A stretch of DNA of 64,000 nucleotides. Source: Streptomyces sp. BHT-5-2 (GTDB lineage: Bacteria > Actinomycetota > Actinomycetes > Streptomycetales > Streptomycetaceae). How positions within the stretch are numbered: position 1 is the first letter of the stretch; each line of letters opens with the position of its first letter. A program made the position numbers and the translations under genes. This document shows, in pieces, positions 16,645-25,371 of the stretch. The stretch is taken from assembly GCF_019774615.1 (NCBI RefSeq), contig NZ_CP081497.1, forward strand, positions 1,240,001 to 1,304,000, read 5' to 3'. The notes beneath the pieces are model-generated. The model did not search any database. It had not been told where the DNA came from and saw only the letters and a program-made list of their open reading frames with translations.

Positions 16645-17832
16645 ATGGAGTTTCCGCGATCTGGGTGTGCGGCCCGGACATGGAGCGATGGATACCGCGT
16701 CGCAGAACTACGGGAACGCGTAACGGCATTCGTCACCGAACGCGTCATCCCGCAGGAGCCCCGACTCGACGCGGGCGGTCCGGAGGCGGCGCGGACCCTC
16801 GCCGCGCTCCAGCAGGCGGCGAAACGGGAAGGTCTGTGGGCCCTACCCCTACCGGCCGAACTGGGCGGCCAGGGGCTCCCGTTGACCTCGTACGTCCCCC
16901 TCGCCGAGGCCGAAGGGGTCAGCGACCACGGCCCGGCCGCACTGGGTTCCGCCACCCTCCTGGACGCCCTCATGCTCCACCGGCATGCCACGCCCCGAGT
17001 CCGCGGACGCTTCCTGCACCGGCTGACGGCCGGGGAAATCCGCGCCGCCTACGCGATGACCGAGCCCGAAGTGCCAGGCAGCGACCCGCTCCTGACCAGA
17101 ACCCGGGCCGAAACCGGGGGCGACGGCTCCTGGCAGGTGCGCGGCCGCAAGTGGTTCACGACCGCGGCCGCCGAGGCCGACATGGTGACCGTCCTCGCCC
17201 GTACCGACGGCGAGCCGCCCGATCGGCACGGTCTGTCCCTGCTCCTGGTCCCCACCGACGCCCCGGGCTTCCGCCTCGTCCGGGAACTGCCCGTGCTGGG
17301 CATCGGCGGCCAGTGGGAGATCGAACTCGACGACGTACGGGTCCCCGCCGACCACCTCATCGGCGAACGCGGCCAGGCGCTGGCCGTCGCCGGGCAACGT
17401 CTCCAACTCGGCCGCACGCTGCGCTGTCTGCGGTGGCTCGGCCAGGCCGAACGGGCCTTCACCCTCATGCGCACCCGGGCCCGGGAACGGACCCTGCGCG
17501 GTGGGCCACTCGGCAACCACCAGCTCGTCCAACAGCAGCTCTTCGAAGCGCTGCTCGCCATCCGCTCCACCCGGCCGCTGGTGCACGAAGCCGCCCGGCT
17601 CATCGAGGCCGGTCACGACGCCCACATCGAGGTCGGACTGGCCAAGGTCGCGGCGGCACGCATGCTCCAGCACGTCGCGGACGCGGCGGTCCAGGTCCAC
17701 GGCGCCGCCGGCCTCGGTCCGGACACGCCGCTCCCCGCTCTCTTCCGTATGGGCCGCCTGGCGCGCCTTCTCGACGGCCCGGACGAACTGCACATCACCT
17801 CCGTGGCGCGACGGGTGTTGCGGGACGAGTGA
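16645..17832 (+). CDS. Acyl-CoA dehydrogenase, ACAD10/11-like
   Basis: 395 residues from ATG 16645 (CGGAG upstream). N-terminal helical domain with LWALPLPAELGGQGL, the flavin-adjacent AYAMTEPEVPGSDP, the beta domain with WFTTAAAEADMVTVLARTDG, and a C-terminal helical domain ending LARLLDGPDELHITSVARRVL. In classical ACADs the catalytic base is the Glu of YEGT; here the position reads LLDGPDELH, the pattern seen in ACAD10/11-type enzymes, which act on long or hydroxylated acyl-CoAs. Divergent from the CoA-transferase/ligase pair over a 148-bp shared promoter region; the three probably form one degradation or modification pathway. Confidence 0.88.
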   Translation: MEFPRSGCAARTWSDGYRVAELRERVTAFVTERVIPQEPRLDAGGPEAARTLAALQQAAKREGLWALPLPAELGGQGLPLTSYVPLAEAEGVSDHGPAALGSATLLDALMLHRHATPRVRGRFLHRLTAGEIRAAYAMTEPEVPGSDPLLTRTRAETGGDGSWQVRGRKWFTTAAAEADMVTVLARTDGEPPDRHGLSLLLVPTDAPGFRLVRELPVLGIGGQWEIELDDVRVPADHLIGERGQALAVAGQRLQLGRTLRCLRWLGQAERAFTLMRTRARERTLRGGPLGNHQLVQQQLFEALLAIRSTRPLVHEAARLIEAGHDAHIEVGLAKVAAARMLQHVADAAVQVHGAAGLGPDTPLPALFRMGRLARLLDGPDELHITSVARRVLRDE

Positions 17833-17905
17833 GTGACAAGGGGGAGAGCGATGCGGTGCCCCCGGCGAGTTACGGACGCCGTGGGCACCGCCCGTCGCGC
17901 ACCTG

Positions 17906-19054
17906 TCACACGTCGTCGGCGCTCACCAACCCCGTGACCAGCGCCAGCCCAAGGGCGAGAAAGAAATCGCCCCACACCAACTCGTGTCTGACGGCAACGC
18001 CCTGATCGAGGTCGTAGCAGCCATGGAGCAGCATCCCGGGCGGCCGACCCGCGCCCGGAGGAGTCAGATGCGTGGTGACCAGATGCTCCAGGATCGTGGT
18101 CGCCCGCCCCCGCAACCCTTCCGCTTCGGACGCCCCGACCGTCGTCGCGAGCTTCAGCAACGCGACGGCTTCGATCGCGGCGGCGGACGTGTCCACCGGT
18201 CCGTGAGACGTCAACCCATCGTCAAGTACAGGTAGTTGATGAGGCATCACCTTGGCGAACGGAACGAGGCCGCCGGCCATTCCCCCGTTCCTCCCGAGCA
18301 CCTCCCGGGCAACCTGCGCGTACGAACCGTCCGCCAGACACACGGCGGCGTCGGCGACGGCCAGCAGCAACCACGCCCGCCCGCGGCTCCAGCCCGGCGC
18401 CGGACGTGGGCAGTCGACCCACCGTCCCGCCGCGGTCCGTTCCCACGCCGGCCGTAGCGGCTCCGTGCCGAAGCACAGCGCGAGATGCCGGTCGAGATGG
18501 GACCGGGCGGCACGTCGCCCCTCGGCCGTTCCGGCGGTCGCGAGCAGCAGCACCATCCCGGCCACCCCGTCCACCCGCGCCACCAGGCGAGGCCCACCGA
18601 AGGCGGCGCCCCACGGCACGATGCCGAGCACGGCGTCGAAGGCGTCGAGACATACCCGAGCCGCCCGGTCCCGCAGGTCCGCCGCGCAGGGATCCCCACC
18701 GGGCCCCGCGCCCAGCGCCGTGCCGTACCAGAAGATCAGCCCCCGGGCCGCCGTATCGGCGTCCAGCCAACCCGCCAGCCGCCCGGTGCACCCGGCCGCC
18801 CCCGCCTGATCCCGTACGTCCCCGGAGTGCAGCGCCCGCAGCCATCGCAACGCCGCCCAGAAGCCCCCGGTCCACGAGCCGCGCGAAGTCGTCGTCCACC
18901 GCCCGCTCTCCGGGTCCGCATACAACGGGAACCGCTTCCCGACCTCCGCGGCCGTCATGGCCACACGGTCCAGGACGAGGGCGAGAGCATCGCGTGCCCA
19001 AGGCATCGTCCTCGGGTCGTCGGCCCGGGGTGCCTTCCTCGACCGCGGGGTCAT
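17906..19054 (-). CDS. GH88/unsaturated-glucuronyl-hydrolase-like (alpha/alpha)6 protein
   Basis: 382 residues from ATG 19054. Markers of the family are RWTTTSRGSWTGGFWAALRWL near residue 55, GWSRGRAWLLLAVADA in the middle, DTSAAAIEAVALLKLA, and near the end DLDQGVAVRHELVWGDFFLALGLAL, which corresponds to the GH88/GH105 substrate-binding segment. The usual hydrolase releases unsaturated uronic acids from oligosaccharides made by polysaccharide lyases. No signal peptide is present, so it acts in the cytosol on imported sugars. Its ATG overlaps the stop of the MFS gene (ATGA), so transporter and hydrolase are co-translated. The exact catalytic Asp cannot be confirmed by eye. Confidence 0.75.
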   Translation of the reverse strand: MTPRSRKAPRADDPRTMPWARDALALVLDRVAMTAAEVGKRFPLYADPESGRWTTTSRGSWTGGFWAALRWLRALHSGDVRDQAGAAGCTGRLAGWLDADTAARGLIFWYGTALGAGPGGDPCAADLRDRAARVCLDAFDAVLGIVPWGAAFGGPRLVARVDGVAGMVLLLATAGTAEGRRAARSHLDRHLALCFGTEPLRPAWERTAAGRWVDCPRPAPGWSRGRAWLLLAVADAAVCLADGSYAQVAREVLGRNGGMAGGLVPFAKVMPHQLPVLDDGLTSHGPVDTSAAAIEAVALLKLATTVGASEAEGLRGRATTILEHLVTTHLTPPGAGRPPGMLLHGCYDLDQGVAVRHELVWGDFFLALGLALVTGLVSADDV

Positions 19055-20355
19055 GCTCGTGCCCCGCCGCCGGTCCGGCACCGCTCCCGCACCGCCCACG
19101 CCGCCGCGACCAGGCACGCCGCCGCGAACTCCACCGCCACCAGCAGCCACCCCGGCCCGTACCCGGACGACTCCACCAGCGCGCCGAACGCCGGCGGGCC
19201 GGCGGCGAACCCCGCGAAGAAGCCCGCGGACACCAGAGCGGAGTCCCGCCCGGCCCGACCCGGCGCCGCCCGCTGGATCACCACCACCATCGACACGGCG
19301 TTGCCGGCGACCGCGAACACCCCGACCGCCACCGCAGACACCCACACCAGCACCGGGACGCGCAGCGCGGCGACCAGCAACAGCCCGGCGACCACCGCAC
19401 CACCCGCCAGCACCGCGGGCAGCACCACCGCCCGCCCCGGCCGTCCGGCCGCCCTCGACCAGCCCATCCGCCCGGCGATCCCCGCCAGTCCCAACACCGC
19501 CACAAGAACACTCGCCGAGGTCGGAGCCAACCCGAGCCGCTGCGCCCCGAACAGGGCCAGATACGTGTTCACCGAAGCTACCCCCGCCCCGAGCAACAGC
19601 GAGAACACCAGCAACCACCCCACCACGGAACCCACCACGGAATCCGCACCGGGCCCGGCCGACGACATCCCGCCACCGTCCGGCTTCCCCACCGCACACA
19701 GAGACGGACCGTCGGGCAGCGCATCGGCGGGTAGCCCACGGACCGCCCACAGCGCCGCGACCACGGCCAGGGACGCGGCCACCCACACCGCACCCCGCCA
19801 ACCGATCCCGCCCGCCAACGCGGCCAACGGCAGGCCGGCGGCAAAGGCCCCCAACTGCACACCCGACTGTTTGGCCCCCGTCACCGCACCACGCCGCGCC
19901 ACCGGCACGGCGGCCCGTATCACCTTGTTCGTCGCCGGGTTGGCCAGCGCCTGCGGCACCCCGCCCACCGCGACCGCGGCCAGCAGCACGCCGTACGCCG
20001 GGGCCCAGGCGATCAGGGCAAGGGCCACACCGACGAGCCACAGCAGCGCGATCAGACAGCGCCGTGGCCCCACCCGGTCCACCACCCGCCCCGCCACGGG
20101 GGACAGCACGGCGGCGGCCCCGAAGCCCGCCGTCGTGGTCAGCCCCAACATGGCCCGGCTCATCCGCAGTTCCCCCACCAGCAGCGGACCGAGCGCGCCC
20201 AGCAGGAACAACTGCAACATGGAAAACGCCATCGCCGACGTCAGCAACAGGGTCAGCGCTGCCCCCGCACGCCGTTCGGCGCCCGTGTCACCACCCCTCC
20301 GGGATTCCGCTGGTATCGAGGACGGCGGGAACGACCGATCTGCCTGCACACGCAC
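19051..20355 (-). CDS. MFS transporter
   Basis: 434 residues from GTG 20355, preceded by GGAGGGAGA; the longer open frame (to 20463) has no RBS and a non-membrane leader. About 12 hydrophobic helices; the MFS loop motif appears as GRVVDRVGPRRCL between helices 2 and 3 and again less clearly after helix 8 (RMGWSRAAGRPGR). Gene coupling with the GH88-like hydrolase suggests uptake of an oligosaccharide or uronate-containing sugar, although the sequence resembles the YNFM/cyanate-type MFS as much as sugar porters. The substrate is therefore open. Confidence 0.85.
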   Translation of the reverse strand: MRVQADRSFPPSSIPAESRRGGDTGAERRAGAALTLLLTSAMAFSMLQLFLLGALGPLLVGELRMSRAMLGLTTTAGFGAAAVLSPVAGRVVDRVGPRRCLIALLWLVGVALALIAWAPAYGVLLAAVAVGGVPQALANPATNKVIRAAVPVARRGAVTGAKQSGVQLGAFAAGLPLAALAGGIGWRGAVWVAASLAVVAALWAVRGLPADALPDGPSLCAVGKPDGGGMSSAGPGADSVVGSVVGWLLVFSLLLGAGVASVNTYLALFGAQRLGLAPTSASVLVAVLGLAGIAGRMGWSRAAGRPGRAVVLPAVLAGGAVVAGLLLVAALRVPVLVWVSAVAVGVFAVAGNAVSMVVVIQRAAPGRAGRDSALVSAGFFAGFAAGPPAFGALVESSGYGPGWLLVAVEFAAACLVAAAWAVRERCRTGGGARA

Positions 20356-20583
20356 TCTCCCTCCATGCCCGGACCACGCACCGCACGAGGCCCACGGCAG
20401 AGAGTCGTACGCACCCACCCGCCGGTTCCCGCCCGATGCCTCGGGGCGAGGCGCCGCCACCACGCCGCCACGCGTGTCATCTGCACCACCCGCGCGTGAC
20501 GGGCATCACACTGACGCATGTCGACCGGATATGGGGCGCGGAGCGTATGCCTTCCGAGACCGAAGAGATCCAGGAGCTGATGG

Positions 20584-21081
20584 GTGACCGTCGAGGAGTT
20601 TGAAGAGTTCTATGCACAAACGGTCACCCGCTTGACGGGGCAGTTGTTCGTGATGCTGGGCGATCTGCACGAGGCCCAGGACGTGGTGCAGGAGGCGTTC
20701 GTCAAGGGTTGGGGACGCCTGCGTCATCTCGACCGCGACGGTGCGCCCGAGGCGTGGATCCGTACGGTTGCCTGGCGACTGGCGGTGAGCCGTTGGCGTC
20801 GGCTGCGCCGCTCGGCGATTGCCTGGCAGCGCAGTGGCGCCCCGCCCCCGGCCGAGGAGCCGGGCCTGGAATCGGTGGCGCTGGTGGAGGCGTTGCGTGG
20901 GCTGCCGGTCCAGCAGCGCCGCACGCTGGCCCTGCACTACGTCTGTGACCTGACCGTCGAACAGATCGCCGGGGAGACCGGACTCTCCGCCAGTACCGTC
21001 AAAACCCACCTGTCCCGGGGCCGGGCCACGCTCGCGGACCGCTTGCAGGACCCGCGTATCGAGGAGGCCCGTGGTGAGTGA
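20584..21081 (+). CDS. ECF sigma factor, SigE-like (short)
   Basis: 165 residues from GTG 20584. Region 2: FEEFYAQTVTRLTGQLFVMLGD and EAQDVVQEAFVKGWGRL; region 4: LTVEQIAGETGLSASTVKTHLSRGR. This pattern (EEFYxxxxxRL and QDxxQEAF) is that of the abundant SigE-like ECF group in Streptomyces, usually followed by a membrane partner. The next gene overlaps it by 11 nt, consistent with that pairing. Confidence 0.88.
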   Translation: MTVEEFEEFYAQTVTRLTGQLFVMLGDLHEAQDVVQEAFVKGWGRLRHLDRDGAPEAWIRTVAWRLAVSRWRRLRRSAIAWQRSGAPPPAEEPGLESVALVEALRGLPVQQRRTLALHYVCDLTVEQIAGETGLSASTVKTHLSRGRATLADRLQDPRIEEARGE

Positions 21082-21532
21082 ATCGCACGACCCCCTGCGG
21101 TCCTTGTTCCAACAGGCCGCCGCAACGGGGCAGTCCCGCGCCCAGGCCGCGCCCGTCTCCACGATCACCCGGCGCGGACGCCGCGCCCATCGCAATCTGC
21201 TGACCGCCGTGGCCGTGGGCGTCGCACTGGTCGTCGGCGGTGCCGGTGTCGGAGTGGCAGCACTCGTGGGACGGCACCCGAGCGGCTCCGTGCCGGCCAC
21301 GCCGCCCTCACCGTCGTCCTCGTCCTCGTTGCTGCCGTCGCACCCGCAGGGGACGACAGCGACCGCGCCGCCCCCGTCGCCCCTGCCGACCACGACACCG
21401 CCGCCCGGGATCTCCCCGAGCCGTACCGGTCCGCCACCGACCCCGACCCGGACGACCACGGGAGTCCCCACCACGACGCCACCGCGTTCGCAGACAGCCG
21501 GCTCGTTCCCGACGGGCGCGCCACCCCACTGA
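21071..21532 (+). CDS. Single-pass membrane protein with Pro/Thr/Ser-rich exterior, probable sigma-factor partner
   Basis: 153 residues starting at GTG 21071 (or the next GTG, 21074), overlapping the sigma gene. Cytosolic N-terminus of about 40 residues (SHDPLRSLFQQAAATGQSRA and ITRRGRRAHR), one transmembrane helix at about 43-66 (LLTAVAVGVALVVGGAGVGVAAL split by the limits of the helix), then a low-complexity Pro/Thr/Ser tail (TPPSPSSSSSLLPSH, TTTPPPG, TRTTTGVPTTTPP). Its place after a SigE-like ECF gene suggests a membrane anti-sigma or accessory protein, but there is no zinc motif. Confidence 0.7.
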   Translation: MVSESHDPLRSLFQQAAATGQSRAQAAPVSTITRRGRRAHRNLLTAVAVGVALVVGGAGVGVAALVGRHPSGSVPATPPSPSSSSSLLPSHPQGTTATAPPPSPLPTTTPPPGISPSRTGPPPTPTRTTTGVPTTTPPRSQTAGSFPTGAPPH

Positions 21533-21610
21533 CCCGTGCCCGCTCCCCGCCTCGCCGGCCGCCGCGAGGCGATTCCGCGCGCCCCGATACCGTCCAGGAG
21601 CCACACCCTC

Positions 21611-22987
21611 ATGCCCATACCCGCCCCGCATCGTCATCGCCAACGGCATCAGCAGCGCCAGTGGCGTGACAGGCACCAGCGGCGTGCACCGCAGCCACCC
21701 GACGCCGACGGTGGCGTACCAGGGCAGCAAAGCGGGAGGACCCGAGCCATCCGGACCGGCCTCGGGCTGCCTGCGTGGGCACCCGGCGTGCCCCGCATCC
21801 CGGCCGACGCCCCGCGCCGGAAGCCGTCCTACCGAGCGGTGGCCGGTCGCCTGGGCGCTCGTCTCGGCCGTGACGACCGCGAGGTGCTGTGGTTGTATCT
21901 GCTCACCCGCGTCGGCCTGTGGGCCACCGCCTACTGCGTCCGCTGGCTCTTCCCCCAGAGCAGTGCCGCCCACGCCCCGCAGTCGCTCTTCTCCGCGTGG
22001 CAGCAGTGGGATTGGTGGCACTACCTCCACATAGCCCAGGACGGGTACTTCCCCCAAGGGGCCGGCCCGTGGCTACCCCGATGGGACAACCGGGAAGCCT
22101 TCCTCCCCGGCTTCCCCCTCGTTCTGCGCGCCGTGCACACGGTCGTCCCGCACTGGACCGCGGCCGGCCTGCTGATCTCGTTCGTCGCCGGAGCCATCGC
22201 CGTGGTGGCCCTCGCCCGCATCACCCGGCTCGCCCTGGGCAACACGACCGCCGGGCGTCGTGCCGCCCTGTTCTTCCTGCTCTCCCCGTGCGCGGTGTTC
22301 CTCGCCGCCGGCTACACCGAGGCTCTGTTCCTCGCCCTGGCCCTGCCTGCCTGGCTCGCCGCCCAACGGCACAACTGGCCCCTTGCGGCCCTCCTGACCT
22401 GTCTGGCCACCACCGTCCGCGTCAGCGGACTCTTCCTCGCCGCGGCCCTCGCCGTCCACTGGCTCACCACCGTGCGCCCCCGCCCCCACTGGCACGCGCT
22501 GCCGTGGCTCGCCCTCCCCGCGCTCCCACCGCTCCTCCACAGCTGGTACCTCCAGCGGAACACCGGTGACTGGATGGCCTGGAAACACGCACAGGAACGC
22601 GGCTGGCACCGTGAGTTCCACACTCCCTGGGACGCCTTGCAACACACCTGGACCGACGCCTTCGGACACACCCAGACCACCGGCTACGCCATCGAGTTCC
22701 AGGCCGAACTGCTCGCCATGCTCGTCGGCCTCGTCCTGACCGGTCTGCTCCTCCGCCGCCGACGCTGGGCGGAGGCGGTCTACACCGGCCTCAGCCTGTG
22801 GGCACTGGGCACCTCGTACTGGTACATGTCCATACCGCGCGCCACTCTCCTGTGGTGGCCGCTGTGGGTCCTGGTCGCCGCATGGAGCCTGCGCAACCCC
22901 CGCGTCACCACCGCCTACGCCTGCCTCGCCGCCCCGCTCATGACCGTCCTCACCGTCACTTTCATGACCGGCCGTTGGGCCGGCTGA
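21611..22987 (+). CDS. Polytopic mannosyltransferase-like protein (PIG-V/GT-C type)
   Basis: 458 residues from ATG 21611; the first 90 residues are Arg/Gln/Pro-rich and a later start is possible. After that come about 10 hydrophobic helices. The loop after helix 1 has WQQWDWWHYLHIAQDGYF and NREAFLPGFPLVLRAV, matching the WDxxxYxxIAxxGY and FFPLYP motifs of the PIG-V mannosyltransferase family (GT-C fold, polyprenyl-phosphate-mannose donor). It would add mannose to a lipid or protein outside the membrane. It follows the sigma/membrane-protein pair by 80 bp on the same strand. Confidence 0.82.
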   Translation: MPIPAPHRHRQRHQQRQWRDRHQRRAPQPPDADGGVPGQQSGRTRAIRTGLGLPAWAPGVPRIPADAPRRKPSYRAVAGRLGARLGRDDREVLWLYLLTRVGLWATAYCVRWLFPQSSAAHAPQSLFSAWQQWDWWHYLHIAQDGYFPQGAGPWLPRWDNREAFLPGFPLVLRAVHTVVPHWTAAGLLISFVAGAIAVVALARITRLALGNTTAGRRAALFFLLSPCAVFLAAGYTEALFLALALPAWLAAQRHNWPLAALLTCLATTVRVSGLFLAAALAVHWLTTVRPRPHWHALPWLALPALPPLLHSWYLQRNTGDWMAWKHAQERGWHREFHTPWDALQHTWTDAFGHTQTTGYAIEFQAELLAMLVGLVLTGLLLRRRRWAEAVYTGLSLWALGTSYWYMSIPRATLLWWPLWVLVAAWSLRNPRVTTAYACLAAPLMTVLTVTFMTGRWAG

Positions 22988-23047
22988 GACGGAGCGTCCG
23001 TACTCGACCGCGGCACCGCGCCTCCACGACCGGAGCTACCCGCAGCG

Positions 23048-23782
23048 TCAGGATGCGTCGGAGGTCGCCGGGCCGGCGACCGGTGGCGCCGACCGCCGCT
23101 CCGTCCGCCGGCGTCGCCAGGCAAGGACGAAGCCGGCTCCCGCCAACAGCGCCGGAACGGCCGATGCGGTCGCCGACGACGCCACCCAGTCGGGGTTCAA
23201 CTGCCCCGTCATGCCGCTGGTGTACCGACAGGTCGCCTGCGGGGGAAAGAAGCCGTACGCCACCGTCGTCGGCGCACTGGATTGCCAGTCGGCACCGGCG
23301 GCACAGGCCGACGAAGGACCCGCGAGAAGCCGCCATCCGGCCAACCCGTAGACCATCACGAACACGGAGCCGAACACGAAGAACGCCGTCCCCGTGCGAC
23401 GAAGCTTGTCCCTTCTGGACATCGGCACCACCAGACCGCTGCCGAGTCGCGGATCCAGACACTCCGCGATCAGGGCCGCCAGAAGACAGGCCGCCAGCAC
23501 CAGCAGACCGGCCCAGAGCACCACGCCGAGCACTCCATGGCCTCCGACGGACGAAACCTCTCCACGTTGGAACTCGCAGATGGTCGCCGGGGGAAACGCC
23601 TGGTCCCGCACTCGCAGGAACCGACCCGGCCCCTGCGTCAGACCCTGCATGCACCGCTCGTCGAACTCCATCATGCCGAACAGGGCAAGCCCCGATCCGA
23701 CCACCACGATGCCGAGCGAAATGCCCACCGTGGCCCACAGTCCGCTCGTCCGATAGCCACCGTGTACGGGTATGTGTGACAT
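23048..23782 (-). CDS. Hypothetical membrane protein with four helices
   Basis: 244 residues from ATG 23782. Helices at about 15-38, 80-102, 130-150 and 205-225, and two extracytoplasmic loops each holding cysteines (ERCMQGL, TICEFQRG; SSACAAG, ATCRYTS), which could form disulfides. The C-terminus is Arg-rich and cytosolic. Internal similarity between the two halves (loop with Cys, FPPAT/FPPQAT) suggests an ancient duplication. No family recognised; it converges on the mannosyltransferase gene. Confidence 0.65.
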   Translation of the reverse strand: MSHIPVHGGYRTSGLWATVGISLGIVVVGSGLALFGMMEFDERCMQGLTQGPGRFLRVRDQAFPPATICEFQRGEVSSVGGHGVLGVVLWAGLLVLAACLLAALIAECLDPRLGSGLVVPMSRRDKLRRTGTAFFVFGSVFVMVYGLAGWRLLAGPSSACAAGADWQSSAPTTVAYGFFPPQATCRYTSGMTGQLNPDWVASSATASAVPALLAGAGFVLAWRRRRTERRSAPPVAGPATSDAS

Positions 23783-23884
23783 TCGCGCACAGTATCCGAT
23801 CCTGCGGCCGTCCTGACGTCCCACCGTCCACCGCCGTACAAGCCCCCACTGGCTCGTCACGGTGCTGGAGGCGGTGGGGTCGAA

Positions 23885-24097
23885 TTACCCGGTGAGCTGA
23901 CGGATCCTGCCGTCCTGGTCGAGTTCGAGCAGGCCGATGCGGCCGTTGTCGTAGGTGCCGCCGTGGATGAGTTCCGCGTGGGTGTGCCAACGGGCGAGGA
24001 CGCGTTCCGGATCCCGGAGCGCATCGATCCGCAGGGCACGTATCTCGGGTGCGGCGTAGCTGCTCACCTCAAGGCGAGCACGGTAGTGGGCCGGCAC
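23885..24097 (-). CDS. Small hypothetical protein downstream of oxidoreductase
   Basis: 70 residues from GTG 24097, which begins 3 nt after the stop of the Gfo/Idh/MocA gene, so it is probably the second gene of that operon. It contains PEIRALRIDALRDPERVLARWHTHAELIHGGTYDNGRIGLLELDQDGRI; the closing strand pattern (IGLLELDQDGRIRQL) resembles the end of an NTF2/SnoaL-like domain but the protein is too short for one. It might be a truncated relative of such a domain. Function unknown. Confidence 0.5.
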   Translation of the reverse strand: MPAHYRARLEVSSYAAPEIRALRIDALRDPERVLARWHTHAELIHGGTYDNGRIGLLELDQDGRIRQLTG

Positions 24098-24100
24098 GGA

Positions 24101-25210
24101 TCAGCCTTGTGTTGCCGCACGCTCGATGCGGGCCAGGAGGCGGTGGCGGCGTACCGCGTGGGCGAAGTCAGGTACATCGTGGGTGCCGTTGGCGAGGTCC
24201 GCATGGATCTGCTCGTAGGCGTGGGCGACGGTGTACGCCATCTCGGTGCGACGACCGGCGAGTTGGGGCAGTGTCTCGTAGGAGGTGGGGACCGGCAGTT
24301 CCTTGAGGGCGGTCTCCTCGCCCCGGGCGCCGTGCACGGTGACCTGGCCGAACTGGAGGTGGCCGGAGGGCCCGGTGAGCAGCAGATCGCCTTCGGTTCC
24401 GTTGATCTCCCAGTGGAAGTCGGTCGCGCGGGACAGGCCGCCGCGGAAGTGGACGGAGGCGACCGCGCCGCCTTCCAGCACGCCGTTGAGGGCGAGCTGG
24501 TCCGGCGCGGTCATCGGCAGGACCTCGCCGGTTGCCGCGTCGCGCACGGACCTACGACGGGTGGCCATGGTTGCGCCGAGCTCGGTGAACTCTCCGAGGG
24601 CCATGGTGAGCGCGTCGATGGTGTGGCCGAAGGGGACGGTCAGCATGGTGGCGCCGTTGGCCGGGTCCAGGGTGTAGGCGTTGCGGCCCGGGATGTCGCC
24701 GCCCCACCCGCGTCCCGAGGCGATGATGCTGGTGGAGAGCACTTCGCCGACGTACCCCGACGCGATCAGATCGCGGACGTAGCGGACCGGGGGAGCGGAG
24801 CGGGCCTGCAGGCCGACGAAGGTGCGCAGTCCCTTGGAGTCGGCGAGGGTCGCCAGCTCTTCGGCTTCGGCGAGCCCATTGCCGAGCGGCCACTCGCTCA
24901 GCACCATCTTTCCGGCGTGCAGCGCGGCCAGTGCCAACTCCCGGTGCTGGGGGACCTTCACGGTGATGACGACCAGGTCGACCTCGTCGCGCCGCACCAG
25001 TTCCTCGTGGGTGCCGAAGGCGAGCGGGATGCCGTATTTCTCGCCGGCCGCCTTGGCGGAGGCGGCGCTGGACGCTGACAGCGCGCGGACCTCGAAGCCG
25101 TCCAGCGCACGCAGCGCGGGCAGATGTGCGGTGGCGGCCCAGCCACCGGAGGCGCTGAGGCCGATGATGCCGACGCCGATGGGGGTGTGGGGTGCAGGGG
25201 TGGCAGGCAT
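24101..25210 (-). CDS. Gfo/Idh/MocA family NAD(P)-dependent oxidoreductase
   Basis: 369 residues from ATG 25210 (GGAGAC 8 nt upstream). N-terminal Rossmann domain with GIIGLSASGGWAATAHLPAL, FGTHEELV, VDLVVITVKVPQHRELALAAL and SEWPLGNGLAEAEEL, where the family normally has EKP; here the Lys position reads W-P. The C-terminal beta-sheet domain includes FGHTIDALTMALGE, matching the conserved GGHxxD active-site region, with FGH in place of GGH. It resembles fungal and actinobacterial Gal80-like/oxidoreductase members with the SEWP motif. Missing the EKP lysine suggests altered catalysis or a ligand-sensing role. Divergent from the ArsR-type gene over a palindrome. Confidence 0.85.
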   Translation of the reverse strand: MPATPAPHTPIGVGIIGLSASGGWAATAHLPALRALDGFEVRALSASSAASAKAAGEKYGIPLAFGTHEELVRRDEVDLVVITVKVPQHRELALAALHAGKMVLSEWPLGNGLAEAEELATLADSKGLRTFVGLQARSAPPVRYVRDLIASGYVGEVLSTSIIASGRGWGGDIPGRNAYTLDPANGATMLTVPFGHTIDALTMALGEFTELGATMATRRRSVRDAATGEVLPMTAPDQLALNGVLEGGAVASVHFRGGLSRATDFHWEINGTEGDLLLTGPSGHLQFGQVTVHGARGEETALKELPVPTSYETLPQLAGRRTEMAYTVAHAYEQIHADLANGTHDVPDFAHAVRRHRLLARIERAATQG

Positions 25211-25334
25211 GGATGTCTCCTTGGTATTGCCGACTGGCGCGGAGCGGGGCGGGGCCTCCTGCGGCCTGGTGCTTCCGGCAGCCTGGGGCCTCCGGCGGTC
25301 TGGAACCTCCGGCGGTTGATGATCACGACCGTAG

Positions 25335-25362
25335 CTCATGTTCGCATCGATGTGAACATGAG
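25335..25362. promoter_or_regulatory. 28-bp near-perfect palindromic operator
   Basis: Arms CTCATGTTC (25335-25343) and GAACATGAG (25354-25362) are perfectly complementary, and the 10-nt centre contains the palindrome ATCGAT. It lies between the divergent oxidoreductase and the winged-helix regulator and starts 9 nt before the regulator ATG, so it is the likely autoregulatory site for that repressor. Confidence 0.8.
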
Positions 25363-25371
25363 GCGGTGGTC

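Noticed and set aside
14901..18005. A very long open frame on the plus strand (about 1030 codons)
   Set aside because: It lies antisense to the CaiB-like and overlaps the acyl-CoA dehydrogenase gene in another frame; composition is Arg/Pro/Gly-rich without any family, an effect of high GC.
18485..20587. 700-codon and 548-codon open frames on the plus strand
   Set aside because: Antisense to the GH88-like and MFS genes, which overlap by ATGA and have clear motifs.
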